From assembly GCA_009103225.1 (NCBI GenBank), contig RHPI01001037.1, forward strand, positions 1,202,588 to 1,266,587: DNA of 64,000 bases, given 5' to 3'. Numbering within the stretch: the first letter of the stretch is position 1; each line of letters begins with the position of its first letter. This DNA comes from Chlorokybus atmophyticus. Lineage: Eukaryota; Streptophyta; Chlorokybophyceae; Chlorokybales; Chlorokybaceae. The notes beneath the pieces were generated by a model. It was not told the origin of the DNA, made no database searches, and saw only the letters and a list, made by a program, of their open reading frames with translations. Below, in pieces: positions 12,465 through 24,679 of the stretch. Made by a program: the position numbers and the translations under genes.

Positions 12465-13262
12465 TCAACTATTCTCTTTGAAACATGGTTCCAGCGCTTC
12501 TCGCATATTGGACACACCATTCAAGAACTTGGCTACGCTCTTCACCATGAACACACCTGCCACAGACACTGCAAAACACATGATGACTCACCACCTTAGT
12601 GAAATCACGGAGCCATCAATGGAGTTACAAGACAAACAACTAGCCTTCTGCCTCCACCATGCTTCTGAACTGCCGAGTCCCCCCTCCCACCCCAAAATAA
12701 TACGGCTTCGCAGCGATCAGTGCATACGTGTGCGGCCTCCTCAAACATTGCCACTTGATACATCCGCGCCTTGCAAACGATATATAGGCAAGTCCACACT
12801 CATTCTCTTGCTACCGTAAGGATGAGCTCGTACAGCCGCAGTTGGGGCGTTCCGGGTATATCGTCTCAGATGAGAGTATAATTTTGTATACGGTTGTTGC
12901 TATCATCATCGCAGGTCAATCTCAGCAATGGTGACTTGGCATGTCTGCCAAGTCACCGGCAAAGAAGCGTGCCGTGAAAGTGGTGTTTGTGGCCTCCTTC
13001 GCGTTCATGCTGGCTCGCATATTGGTAACGGGGATTGTCAATGCTGTCAACACGCCCTCACTGTGATTATGAAGATGATCCTCTCCCACACCCTGAGCGC
13101 AAACATAACAGAATTACGACTACTAGTTGTGAAAAGCCCTTTCCTAGGGATATGATATCTCTAAGCGATATCCCGGATTTCGCTTCGCACATTCGCATGT
13201 ATATAGAAACATCTACCAAGATCATGGCCACTATGCTAGGCAAACTAACTCAAGTGGTTGGC
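12465..13262 (-). pseudogene. METTL18 pseudogene 1 (3' exons)
   Basis: This is a degraded duplicate of the METTL18 exons at 16548-17331, in the same orientation. The last exon is still open (about 12465-12560). The penultimate exon keeps its frame, but its acceptor has changed from AG to AA (complement of 12748-12749) and its donor from GT to GC (near 12643). The large methyltransferase exon carries a 5-base insertion near 12950 that shifts the frame and leads to a stop shortly after ADMP. The motif I exon is recognisable near 13219-13250 but has lost key bases. A matching piece of the METTL18 5' region lies at 15.25-15.40 kb, so the relic once spanned 12.4-15.4 kb. Confidence 0.8.
12931..12956. 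repeat. Perfect 11-bp hairpin created inside the METTL18 relic
   Basis: GTGACTTGGCA, a TGTC loop, then TGCCAAGTCAC. The parental sequence near 17038-17059 is only an imperfect palindrome. The 5-base insertion and neighbouring substitutions in the relic are exactly those that perfect the stem. Confidence 0.85.
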
Positions 13263-14398
13263 AACCACCGCCACGGTATGTGCAACGGTGATTACAAGTG
13301 GTAGTGGGTTTAGATGAGTAATATCAGGATATGCTTAGCCCTGTGGTGATCACAACCGCTACTCGTTGCTGATGTTTCATTGCATGCCATGCATGTCTCG
13401 TGCTTGTAGCATACACCTCATTGCATAGGGTATAAGTTATATTGCACACATGGAGTCCGTGCACACTCATGTCATACAATAGCAAGAAGCAAGCACATGA
13501 GCAAATAATTACACCTATATAACACCCGGGGCCATTGCACGACTCCGAGTCGTGCTTATCATAGAGTCTATGATAAGTGACCCTATGTGCAATGCAATGC
13601 CGTGGGTGTATGGACAAAGCGGCAGCAGCGGCAAGCAGTCACCAACTTGAGCTGCACAGTGTAGCAACAATTGGAACGGTAGGAGACGGGACACGAACAG
13701 CAAGCAGGCGTGATGTGTGCAATGTTGTACAGTTCTCCAACACGCCCGCCCCTTCCCCTGCCACTCTCGCGCTTTGGTTGTGCTCTGGCGGCGCGACGAG
13801 GGTGTTATGAAATGCTCGCCAGCGCTCGCAGCCTGTTGAGTTAGTAGTGCGTAGGCAGTAGGCAATGGTTGACATCCCGAGTCATAACGATTGCAAAGCT
13901 ATTAGCCAGTCGGCAGCATGCATTAGGCAGAAATGAAGTGTCACTTAAGCATACAGTCACACAATGACCTAGCAGCAAGCACATAACACTACTAGCCCCT
14001 AGGCCTATTAGACTGCATGAGGGCAGACCAGTTGTTCCCCTCATGTACTCGCTCACCTGCACTCACCTGGCGCCATGGTTGCCATCTTTTCTCACTGGCT
14101 GTTGCTGCCTTTACATGCCTTCACTACCTACATGTAGAAGTGCAACGGTGAGACATCATACATGTACCATGTTTGTCTGTCTCACCATCTTCGCCCGTAA
14201 TTTGCCCAACAGCTGCAGGTCGCGCTTTTTGTGACCATATAAGCACAGTGCTGCTATAAGTCTCCTCATCTTCAACAAGAAATGGGGTCCGAACGTGCAC
14301 ACTCAGGTGAACCTGACATATGTTGTGTCACCATTACGTTCAGCTTAGTAACAATGGCATGATTGGACAATGGGTGTGGCATCCTCTAAACTGGCACT
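13263..14398. other. Intergenic, no gene seen; tandem hairpins at 13537-13577
   Basis: No supported coding exon is found. Two adjoining hairpins lie at 13537-13577: GCACGACTC with its complement around one base, then CTTATCATAG with its complement around AGT. They share one base. No tRNA-like fold is visible. Confidence 0.6.
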
Positions 14399-14791
14399 TC
14401 AAGGTTGATTCCAGCAACTTACCAGATAGCCTGGTGCAAACGCCATGATTAGCTGTTTAAAATTCAAAAGATTCAACACGGGCACTGATGCATCTGATGC
14501 TGTTTGTGAGAGTGTCAGCATATCCTGAGGGTAGATACCACAAGGTAGTGCAACATCTGCCATGTACATGAATTTTGGGAATGCAGGCAAAGCTATGACC
14601 TGCAAGTCATCTACGAACCATTCGATACAATGTGTTAGCCTGAGGAAGAGGGGCCTGTCCACGAGGGGCTGCAACCGTTGTAGCCACCTGAGCTTATATG
14701 CAAACAGGTCGTAGTTTGCCAAGTATACACCTGCACAGTTGCCCCATAGGAATGCCAATGCGTTGTCTGTGCTGGGTATCTTTGGCAATCG
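14399..14791 (-). pseudogene. Open frame of 131 codons, possible reverse-transcriptase fragment
   Basis: An uninterrupted minus-strand frame with no ATG at its beginning (the upstream-most codon is GTG). It contains HCIEWFVDDLQVIALPAF; FVDD resembles the catalytic [FY]xDD box of reverse transcriptases, and a downstream SVPVLNLL resembles the leucine-rich stretch that follows in some of them. There is no integrase, RNase H or long terminal repeat nearby. It may be a retroelement remnant, or simply an unrelated open frame. Confidence 0.25.
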
Positions 14792-15249
14792 CACGAACAG
14801 GTTTGATCACACAAACTATAGCATCGTGTGCAGCAAGTGCTTAGTGAAAACCTTTCTAGTTCCAGTGCTTGCTATGACCGTTGAGCCAGTAGCCCTTCTG
14901 CGTGTCACCACCCCTGCGGTGACTGTGACATGCAGTGTAAGTGCTCCGCATTGCGTTTCTCTTCATCCGTTGCATACTCCATGTCCACATGCCCGCGCAC
15001 TCTGTACTACTCTGCCTGCACACGGTAGGAGTGGAGGTGGAGTTGAAGGAGGAGAGTTTAGGCCGGTGGTCGTACTTGCAGGTGCGTATGGTTGGCTATG
15101 TGGTGTGGTGTGAAAATGCATGCTTATAACAGCCTCGCGCTGATCCTATATACAACAGCACCTTCAATTTATACACATGTCAACTTTTCTCCCCCCGCTC
15201 CCCACCCCTCATCACCGAGCATTCCGCAGGAGGAGAACAAGATGCCACC

Positions 15250-15400
15250 CATGCGTTCACCATCACGTGTCTGCAGGGTGCTGCTGGCCCGGCAGCGGTG
15301 GCGGCAAGGGCGGCGGTGGGTGCGACAGGAAAGCGCCACGTGGCGGCGGAGGCAGGGGAGGGATGTACTACAGCTGTGTCGTGTCGACTGTCAGCGCTGG
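15250..15400. pseudogene. Duplicated METTL18/RTCA 5' region
   Basis: The blocks GGGTGCTGCTGGCC, GGCGGCGGTGG and CGCCACGTGGCGGCGG occur here in the same order as at 18.94-19.05 kb, around the shared METTL18/RTCA promoter. This marks the 5' boundary of the METTL18 duplicate whose 3' exons lie at 12.46-13.26 kb. No intact METTL18 or RTCA start is present. Confidence 0.6.
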
Positions 15401-15443
15401 TGTCACCGCAGGCCTCAAGTCTAGCAGCCCACCGCTTGCCTCC

Positions 15444-16379
15444 ATGCCAGGCTCGACTGCGCGGCGGAAACGCCGCGAAGCTAAGGCAAAGGCGGAGGCG
15501 GAGGCGGAGACGGCGTGCAAGGGGCGGCTGGAGGAGTTTAGAAAGTGCCTGGCGGAGAGCGACTGCGTCAAGGTACGGCCGAAACAAGGCTGTGAGGCCA
15601 GGCCGCCCGTTGTGCGCATGTTGCGTTGCCTGCAAACTTACACTTCGACGCGAGCAAAGTGTGCCCTTGCTCACTGTATTCAGTGACACCCAAGCTGGTT
15701 CTCTGGTTTTCCAGTAGTGCATCGGCTGCATGTCTTGACCTTCTCGTGGTTATCGCTGCCCTTTACGCATGAAGGATGAAGCGGAGCATGGGCAGTCCGT
15801 TGTAGCTTGAAGGACAGACACTACCATATCTCAGCGACGAGTCATTGAAGTGGAGGTCTCTCATTTCTACACAGGAAACAAACAGGAAAATGTATGCATC
15901 AGTGCATTTGTCACTGTAACAACGACATGTACAGCAACCAGCCAGCAAAGGGCGTGCTTGTGCAACATGTGCACACCCAGACCCGGACACTGCTCAATCA
16001 AATACTGCGCACACATACACATATGGCTTGGTTGACGGCCTCTCCACTGCAGGTTGAGGGCAGGACTTTGAAGGAGTGCGCAGGAGGCACTGAAGGCGTG
16101 AGCAAGGAGTGCCAGGACCTGCGCACCCTCTACAAAGAGTGCAAGCGAGGAGAGGTGTGTATGGCATTGTGAACTCTAGCAAAAACGTTCACGTGTGTGC
16201 TGCATGCGGGCATAACTCGTGTACGTGCATGCATACGATTTAATATGTTCTGAGCTATGTGTCGCGTACTCTCAATCCAGTGCATGTTGGCTTCCAGCTT
16301 TCATGCAAGTCTTGCTAACTATGAAATGTGTGCTCAGTTGGACAAGTGGAAACGTAAAGTCGGCCACACAGGATACTGA
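15444..16379 (+). CDS. Divergent COA5/Pet191-like protein, copy A
   Basis: Three exons: 15444-15572, 16053-16154 and 16338-16379, about 90 residues. The twin CX9C pattern of Pet191/COA5, a small intermembrane-space factor for cytochrome c oxidase assembly, is kept: CKGRLEEFRKC and CQDLRTLYKEC. Compared with the intact copy at 45659-46591, it has lost the MSKS start (here ETACKG) and must use an upstream ATG that adds a basic Ala/Lys/Glu-rich leader. Its last exon reads LDKWKRKVGHTGY, where the other copy has LDMRRRIRGNKGY. Intron positions are identical. It may be a neofunctionalised paralogue or a copy in early decay. Its 3' end is 168 bases from the convergent METTL18 gene. Confidence 0.6.
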
Positions 16380-16547
16380 TTTGGGGGGACATGTCAACCA
16401 ACATGCAATTGCCAGTCCCGATCGCTTTAAAGCTTGAACTGCTAGATTAGTGTCATGCAGGGTTAGAGTTCAGCAATTGTTTGTTTCAGCATTGCAAAGC
16501 TGCGCGGAGAAGAGATGGGTTGAGCATCAGCGTCCCAACACAACAAT

Positions 16548-18882
<2,335 letters not shown>

Positions 18883-19063
18883 GTAGTCCTGCACCTGCTC
18901 CTCCTTGCCCTCCACCTCCTTGTCGCTGTGTGCAATGCTGGTGAGGGTGCTGCTGGCCAAGCCGGCGGCGGGGGTTGCGGCCAGGGCGGCAGGGGCGGCG
19001 GTGGATGCACAGGAGGGCGCCACGTGGCGGCGGCAGCGGAGGCCAAGCAGCAGCTGCTGGGGT
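18883..19063. promoter_or_regulatory. Shared bidirectional promoter region, METTL18/RTCA
   Basis: Only 181 bases separate the chosen start codons of two divergent genes. The stretch is GC-rich with GGCGG blocks and contains CGCCACGTGGCG, an E-box or G-box-like palindrome, at about 19019-19030. No TATA box is evident. Co-regulation is inferred from the layout. Confidence 0.5.
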
Positions 19064-21108
19064 ATGGCTGGCGGCGGCGGCGGTGGTCAAAGCGCGTCGT
19101 CTGCGCCGGTGGTATGCCCGAGGTGCCACCGCCCTGGCCACGGCGCTGCGGACTGCACCGTCGGCGGCGGCGATGGCCTCCGCAACACCGCCGCCGCCGC
19201 CAATGACGCTCGCACCTCCGCCGGTAGGGATGAACAACAAGCAGCATGCCTGGTGCAGTCATACATGCATTCAACGCAGCAAAGGTTGGTGTTGTGAGGC
19301 AGTTGATGTAGACTTGGCTAATTTGATTGGAAGGCAGGATCGATCAATGATAGAGTGCACGTGTGGGAGATGTTTGATATCTGAAGCCCACAAGCGCCCT
19401 TGTCACTCCTGCACGCATGCACTTGTTGGTCTACAGCACTACTACTACTGCTTTGGTACATGTTGATGTTGATCACAACAAGCAGCAGCACACACCGCAT
19501 TACCTGCATTACAGGCGGCGTGAGCATCCCCGAGGCGGGCTTCCCCGTACCGTCCCACTCACTCACAAGCCGCAGCAGCGATGGCGCTAACGCCTCTGTG
19601 GACCATGTGGTTGATGGATCTATGCTCGAGGGAGGCGGCCAAGTAAGTAAGCGTGCGTGTGTAAGAGCACACTCGCGCTTACAGCCACTCGCACAATCTT
19701 ACAAAGCATGTGCGCTTGCACGCGCACGCGCACATACCCACCCACACCCACACATCTCCTCTCACAGATCCTCCGAGTGTCCACAGCTCTTGCAGCCATC
19801 ACAACCAAGTCCTTGTCCATCCACCGCATCCGCGCCGGCCGTTCCAAGCCCGGTCTCCGTCCCCAGCACTTGCTCGCCCTCCAGTCCGTGTGCAACATAT
19901 GCAATGGTACTCTCTCCCACGCACACGTTGGCAGCGAGAGCATCACGCTGCGGCCGGGTGAGTTGAGGGTGGGTGAGTACGAAGCCGACACGCGCACGGC
20001 GGGGAGCTGCACGCTGCTGGCGCAGGCTGTCGTGCCGTGCTTGGTGAATGCGAGGGGGGAGAAGGGAGAGAGTGTGTTGGTGTGTAAAGGAGGGACGGAT
20101 AACCCGGCGGCACCACCAGCGGACTATCTTGAACATGCGTTGGCGCCTGTACTCAGACGACACTTTGGCATCGACATCAGTATCATGCTAGAAAGGTGCA
20201 TGCGCGCGTGTGTGCACGCGTGTACTTGTGCACATGGGTGCGCATGTGTCAAGTGAGCCATGTTGTAGTTGTTGGCTCATATCATTGATTGCATTTCTCT
20301 AGGAGGGGGTTTTATCCAAAGGGAGGGGGAAGGATGTCGGTGAGAGTGGGGGCGTTGCCTACAGGGAAGGCCTTGCCACCAATACAGGTAGGACCATGCT
20401 GTCTATCTAACCTCACAGGTATATAGTGTTCGTGTTCAATGTTGTGTCATTTTTCCATTTGACACGCCTGTTGTAGCTGATTGACCAAGGCAAGGTTGTG
20501 CGTGTTGAAGCGAGGGGCTTTGTGTCAGGCCGTCACAAGTTGGATGCACTGAAGGTCAGAGGAGACCATACAAGTAACAACAAGTGTCGGAGTGGTTTAT
20601 CAAAGTTGATGTTGATGTTGATGTTGGGCACCCCTGACAGGGAGAGTTGAAGGAGGCGCAGCGGCTCCTGAGGCAACATCTCGACGAGGACGTGGACATC
20701 AACGACATCACTGCCGTGCAGGAGACGAGCGGTGTGTCCGCCATCGGCGACGGGATGGGTCTGACGCTTATTGCTCACACGGACACCAACTGCATACTCG
20801 CATCCAACGCTTCCGCCACCGACACAAACACTCCTGGGAGACATGCCGCAGAGGAGTTGCTGCGTGTCCTTGACACCGGCGCAACCGTTGATACATACAT
20901 GCAGGACCAACTTATCATCTTCATGGCGCTGGCTTGCGGGACCTCCGTGCTGAATGTTGGGAGAGACGAACCCACGCTACACGCGCGCACGGCCGCAGCT
21001 GTTGCAAATGCACTCACTGGTGCCAAGTGTGATTTCGCACGGGATGAGAGCAGAGGAGCCGTGTGGATGCTCACTTGCGAGGGCGTCGGATGGACAAGAC
21101 CAACATAA
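19064..21108 (+). CDS. RTCA: RNA 3'-terminal phosphate cyclase with N-terminal CCHC zinc knuckle
   Basis: Six exons: 19064-19223, 19515-19642, 19768-20195, 20303-20387, 20477-20554 and 20641-21108, 448 residues ending in TAA. The body is RtcA, which converts RNA 3'-phosphate ends to 2',3'-cyclic phosphates using ATP: DGSMLEGGGQILRVSTALAA, IRAGRSKPGLRPQHL, TAGSCTLLAQ, RGFYPKGGG and LHARTAAAVA (the His of the last is a candidate adenylylation site). Unusually, exon 1 encodes a Gly-rich start and a perfect CX2CX4HX4C zinc knuckle, CPRCHRPGHGAADC, at residues 18-31, followed by an Ala/Asn/Gly linker into the cyclase. The exon 1 to exon 2 junction is phase 1 and in frame. If exon 1 were wrong, the cyclase would lack any upstream ATG in its exon 2 frame before DGSM. 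Confidence 0.88.
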
Positions 21109-21233
21109 TGTGTATGGTATCGTGCATGCGTGTGTGTACATTGATGCAGTGGATGTTCTCGCTGCTTGCTGTACAAGTGTGTATATATAAAGCGTGCGTG
21201 TATGGTCCGTACACCCACCCCAACATGAGTCTA

Positions 21234-24061
21234 TCAACCGCGTGTGACGCGGCGTCGTGTGCGTTTCCGCCCCGAGCCCGGCCGCTTGTTGGTGTTGTTG
21301 TTACTGCCATCTTGCATGAAGAACGGTTCGTCGAACTGCGACCGCATCCACGCTATAAGCTTCTCCTTCTCGTTGGCATCCTTATCCTTACTACTCTTAT
21401 CCCTCTCAATGAGCAGCGACAGCACGTCAGGCTGCTCGTTGGTCCCCTTTCGCATCGACCGTGTTGACAAAGAAGCGCGTGTGCTACGCGTGCTCCCACT
21501 CGGACCCGAGTGCGAAGGTGAGCGTGGGGAAGGAGCCCCCCCGTCCGTGATGAAACCGCTGTCGCGGTCGTCATCGTCGCTCAAACCGCCGCCGCCGCCG
21601 CCAGCCTCGGAACCGCTTGTGAAGATCATCTCGGATAAGGGAGCCTTCACGCCCTCGCCGCGACGCGTGTTCAACTCCTGAAGTGAGAGATTGAGTTCCA
21701 GGTCAGGGTCAGGGTCAGGGTCAATCCAAGGTGACTGTCATTGCATAAGTGTTGAACACTTACACAAGTTGTTTCGTGATTGGAGGGACTCATTGCATCA
21801 CACAGGCTAGATAGAGTGGTATGCCGACACACACATCCCCCTCACCTGTACGTCATGCGACATATCCACCAGTTCCCCTCTCAGTCTATCAAACTCCACG
21901 AGGTTATCCTCCACCGCCAGCAGCACGAGATAATAGTTCTCCACGGCAGCAGGGGTGACTTCCTCGAGGTCGGGCAGCTCCAGCGGCTGCTGCCGACGCC
22001 AGACGTCGCTCTCGACGCGGTCCACGCCCGCCGCGCCGCGACGAGGACCCTCCACCGCAGTGTGGCTGGAGGACTTGGGCTTCAACTCGGCCCATTTGAG
22101 ACGGGAAGCGGCCTGGGAGAGGGGGGAGGTGAGGTGAGTGTGTGCGGGGGGGGGGGGTGGCATGTCGGCCCANNNNNNNNNNNNGGGGCACGTGTGCGTG
22201 TGTATGTGTGTGTCACAGGCTGTGACACACAGTGACCCACGCACACGTGCCGTGTGTGCACACAGGCATGCACGCATCACTGCATACGTGCACAGTTGCG
22301 CTCCCATACTTGTGTGTGCGCATCTGAAAGATTACATGCATGCATCCTTGCCTTGGATTCAATGGCAGACGCTTGGTGGTTTGTCACGATTATCCCAACA
22401 AGTAAATTCATGAAGACAAAGGCTCCCAGTACGATGAACGACACGCAATACGCGTACGCCGCCGCAAAGTATCCTGCGTCCTGCAGCTCGTGGAAGATGT
22501 CCACCCATCCGTCTTGAGTCAGAAACACGAACAGGGTGAACATGCTCGAGGGGAGGTCGCCAAAGTCACGCGGGGCCGCCCGAGCAAAGATTGACACGCC
22601 CACCACGGACCATATGAACATGATCAGGGCTAACAGGATCAAGATGTTGCTCATGTCTGCCACGGAGAGAGCGATGGTCTGAACCACAGTCTGTAAGCCG
22701 GATAGGAACTTGATGCTGCGAAGGGCACGCAGAGCACGCAACACACGCAGTATCCGCAACGCCTGGGGAGGTGAGATTAATGTTGGTCAATGCACACGTT
22801 ACCAACACCAATGTTCGGGTGATACTAGTACAGATAGGGAGGTAGTATTCACACCAAATGGTGTCGAATGCAGCTTTGAACAGCGTTCTCTGATACAGCA
22901 CCACAGTGTGTAGTTGTTGTGTGGCACGGTGGACGTGTGGCAAGTTGTGTGCGTGTGCCATGTTGATCATCACCTTCCCGCCGCCAAGGGATGTGATAAG
23001 TTCTCCAAGTATGGACGCCGCAACCACAACGAAATCAAACACGTTCCACGGCGAGTCCCAGAACCCTCTGAAGTCATGCACCCACTTGAGTCCTAGCTCT
23101 ATGCCAAACACGGCCACGAAGGCCGTATCCAACGCAGCGAACGTGTTGGGATGCTCGCGCGCCAGTGTCGCATTGGTTTGCAACCCGATCACGACCGTGT
23201 TGGCGGCGATGACGGCGAGGATAGAGTGGTGGAAGAGCTTGGATTCGAGGAGTCGACCGGCCAGGTCGCGACGGACGTAACCCTCAAAAGGACGACCGGT
23301 GTCCTCGTCGACAACACCCGTGAAAGCGATGCTGCGGAGGTATGCTGCCACGTTGACCTCACCCTCACCCTCACCCTCCTGCTCCTGCGCATCATCATCC
23401 TTGCTGGAGTGGACATCACCACCCTCCTCGAGCTCGTCCTTCCCGGCGTCAACGTAGCTGATGCCCTCGTGATGACGGTGGTACAGGTGCAAACCTTCAC
23501 CGAAGAACTCCGCCCTTGACACCTTTGTCTGTGCCCCCGCGCATGCGCATGTTACATGCGGTCAAGGCAAGGCCCACACATGCGTAGCACACACGCATAC
23601 GCACATGCATACACTAGCAACCGATACATCAGGTATGTTTCCCACACTTCTGACCAAAGGAGCAGTGGTGTCACACTGATACATTGGGTGCCACATTGCA
23701 ACAGGCTCAACATGCTGGTCGTTTACTTCTGCATCACACGCATATGCTCGCACGCGTGTACCTGTGAGACACACATGCACGCACGCACACATACACACAC
23801 CCACACTCTTACCAGCAGGTCTGCAGCCGTGTCATTGATGTATGGTCCAGGCAGTGACACTTTGGGTCCTGTTGAGACGGCAGGGTCCAGCTCGGGTCGT
23901 GACCCGCGCCTCCTGGCGACTCCCACTCTGGGGGTGTATCCGGGACCCCATCCCGGCAGCTCCGACACGTACCCCCCGACCACCATCGGCGTCACTCTGT
24001 CTCTACTGCTGCTCCATCCTGTCTCGCCGCCACCGAGCCAGCCCCGTACCCTCGCCCACAT
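21234..24061 (-). CDS. CATSPER4: CatSper4-like voltage-gated cation channel subunit
   Basis: Five exons on the minus strand: 23813-24061, 22974-23528, 22352-22762, 21846-22112 and 21234-21677, 641 residues, all junctions phase 0. It is a single-domain six-transmembrane channel: S1 HSILAVIAANTVVIGL, S3 WNVFDFVVVAASILGEL, S4 RILRVLRALRALRSIK with a positive residue every third position, and S5 ILILLALIMFIWSVVGV. The pore helix FTLFVFLTQDGWVDIF carries TQDGW at about residues 350-354, as I recall for CatSper4, and S6 follows. CatSper channels carry calcium into flagella as heterotetramers. A coiled-coil-like segment (exon 4) and an acidic Ser/Gly-rich tail of about 148 residues follow. Intron 3 has a GC donor (AAG then GCAAGG). 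Intron 3 also holds an N gap. The ATG used is the first in frame. The subtype is less certain than the family. Confidence 0.8.
22173..22251. repeat. 12-N gap followed by a long hairpin in the CatSper intron
   Basis: Twelve Ns (22173-22184), preceded by a G-run at 22146-22157, are followed by an inverted repeat at 22187-22251. The outer arms are GCACGTGTGCGTG and its complement. The inner arms are GTGTGTCACAG and its complement around a single G. The gap may be a place where the assembler failed on the hairpin or the G-run. Confidence 0.75.
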
Positions 24062-24679
24062 CGCCAACCCTGCCACGGAGGCCGCCGCCGGTTACGGGGA
24101 GTGACGTAACGGGAGGGGTTTTTGCTAGGCGTGCATTACGATACGATTACGTCATCGGAGCTGCGATACGGTAGGTCACGTGACATGTGTGAGTGAGTTG
24201 CAAAACACAACTGGAAATAGTAGTGTTGAGATTTTTAGGGTTAGGGTTTGTTGGTCGACACAGGCATACGTGGCGCTCTCCCAGCGCACTGCCCCTGGCC
24301 TGGCCTGCCCTGAGCTATCTGGCCTGGACACATGTTACTTGGTAATATTAAGGAAAAGGAGGACTGATCAAGGGGCGCAGGGATTGCCTACTGGCAGCGT
24401 TTCAAGTGTTGAGTGTACTGGGGAAAGCAATGCGTGAACGTGTCAGAGTGTGCGAGTGCTACATACTTACTCTGTGTTTAATGTGTACATAGTTGTCGAG
24501 CCTGCAGTGCTACTTGTAGGAGTGGCTTGATCGCTTGATCAGATCCACAGGTACACAGGAGCGCGCACAAGACACACATGTGTCTGTGCGCGCACATGGG
24601 TCGCAGGAAGAGAAACCCAATATGTACATATTGTGAGGACTGAGTCGACTCATCACCCCAAAGGGAAGGGGGATCCACC
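24062..24679. promoter_or_regulatory. Divergent promoter region, CatSper4-like/dynein, with telobox motif
   Basis: There are 618 bases between the two start codons. At 24232-24250 the sequence TTTTTAGGGTTAGGGTTTG contains two telomere-like repeats; its complement includes AAACCCTAA, the plant telobox. Palindromic GGTCACGTGAC at about 24173-24183 is another candidate element. Upstream core-promoter boxes are not obvious. Shared control of two flagellar genes is inferred. Confidence 0.5.

Noticed and set aside
21701-21723. GGGTCA tandem repeat as an interstitial telomere
   Set aside because: Only about four units, not a known plant telomere repeat, and inside an intron of the CatSper-like gene as part of its pyrimidine-rich 3' end.
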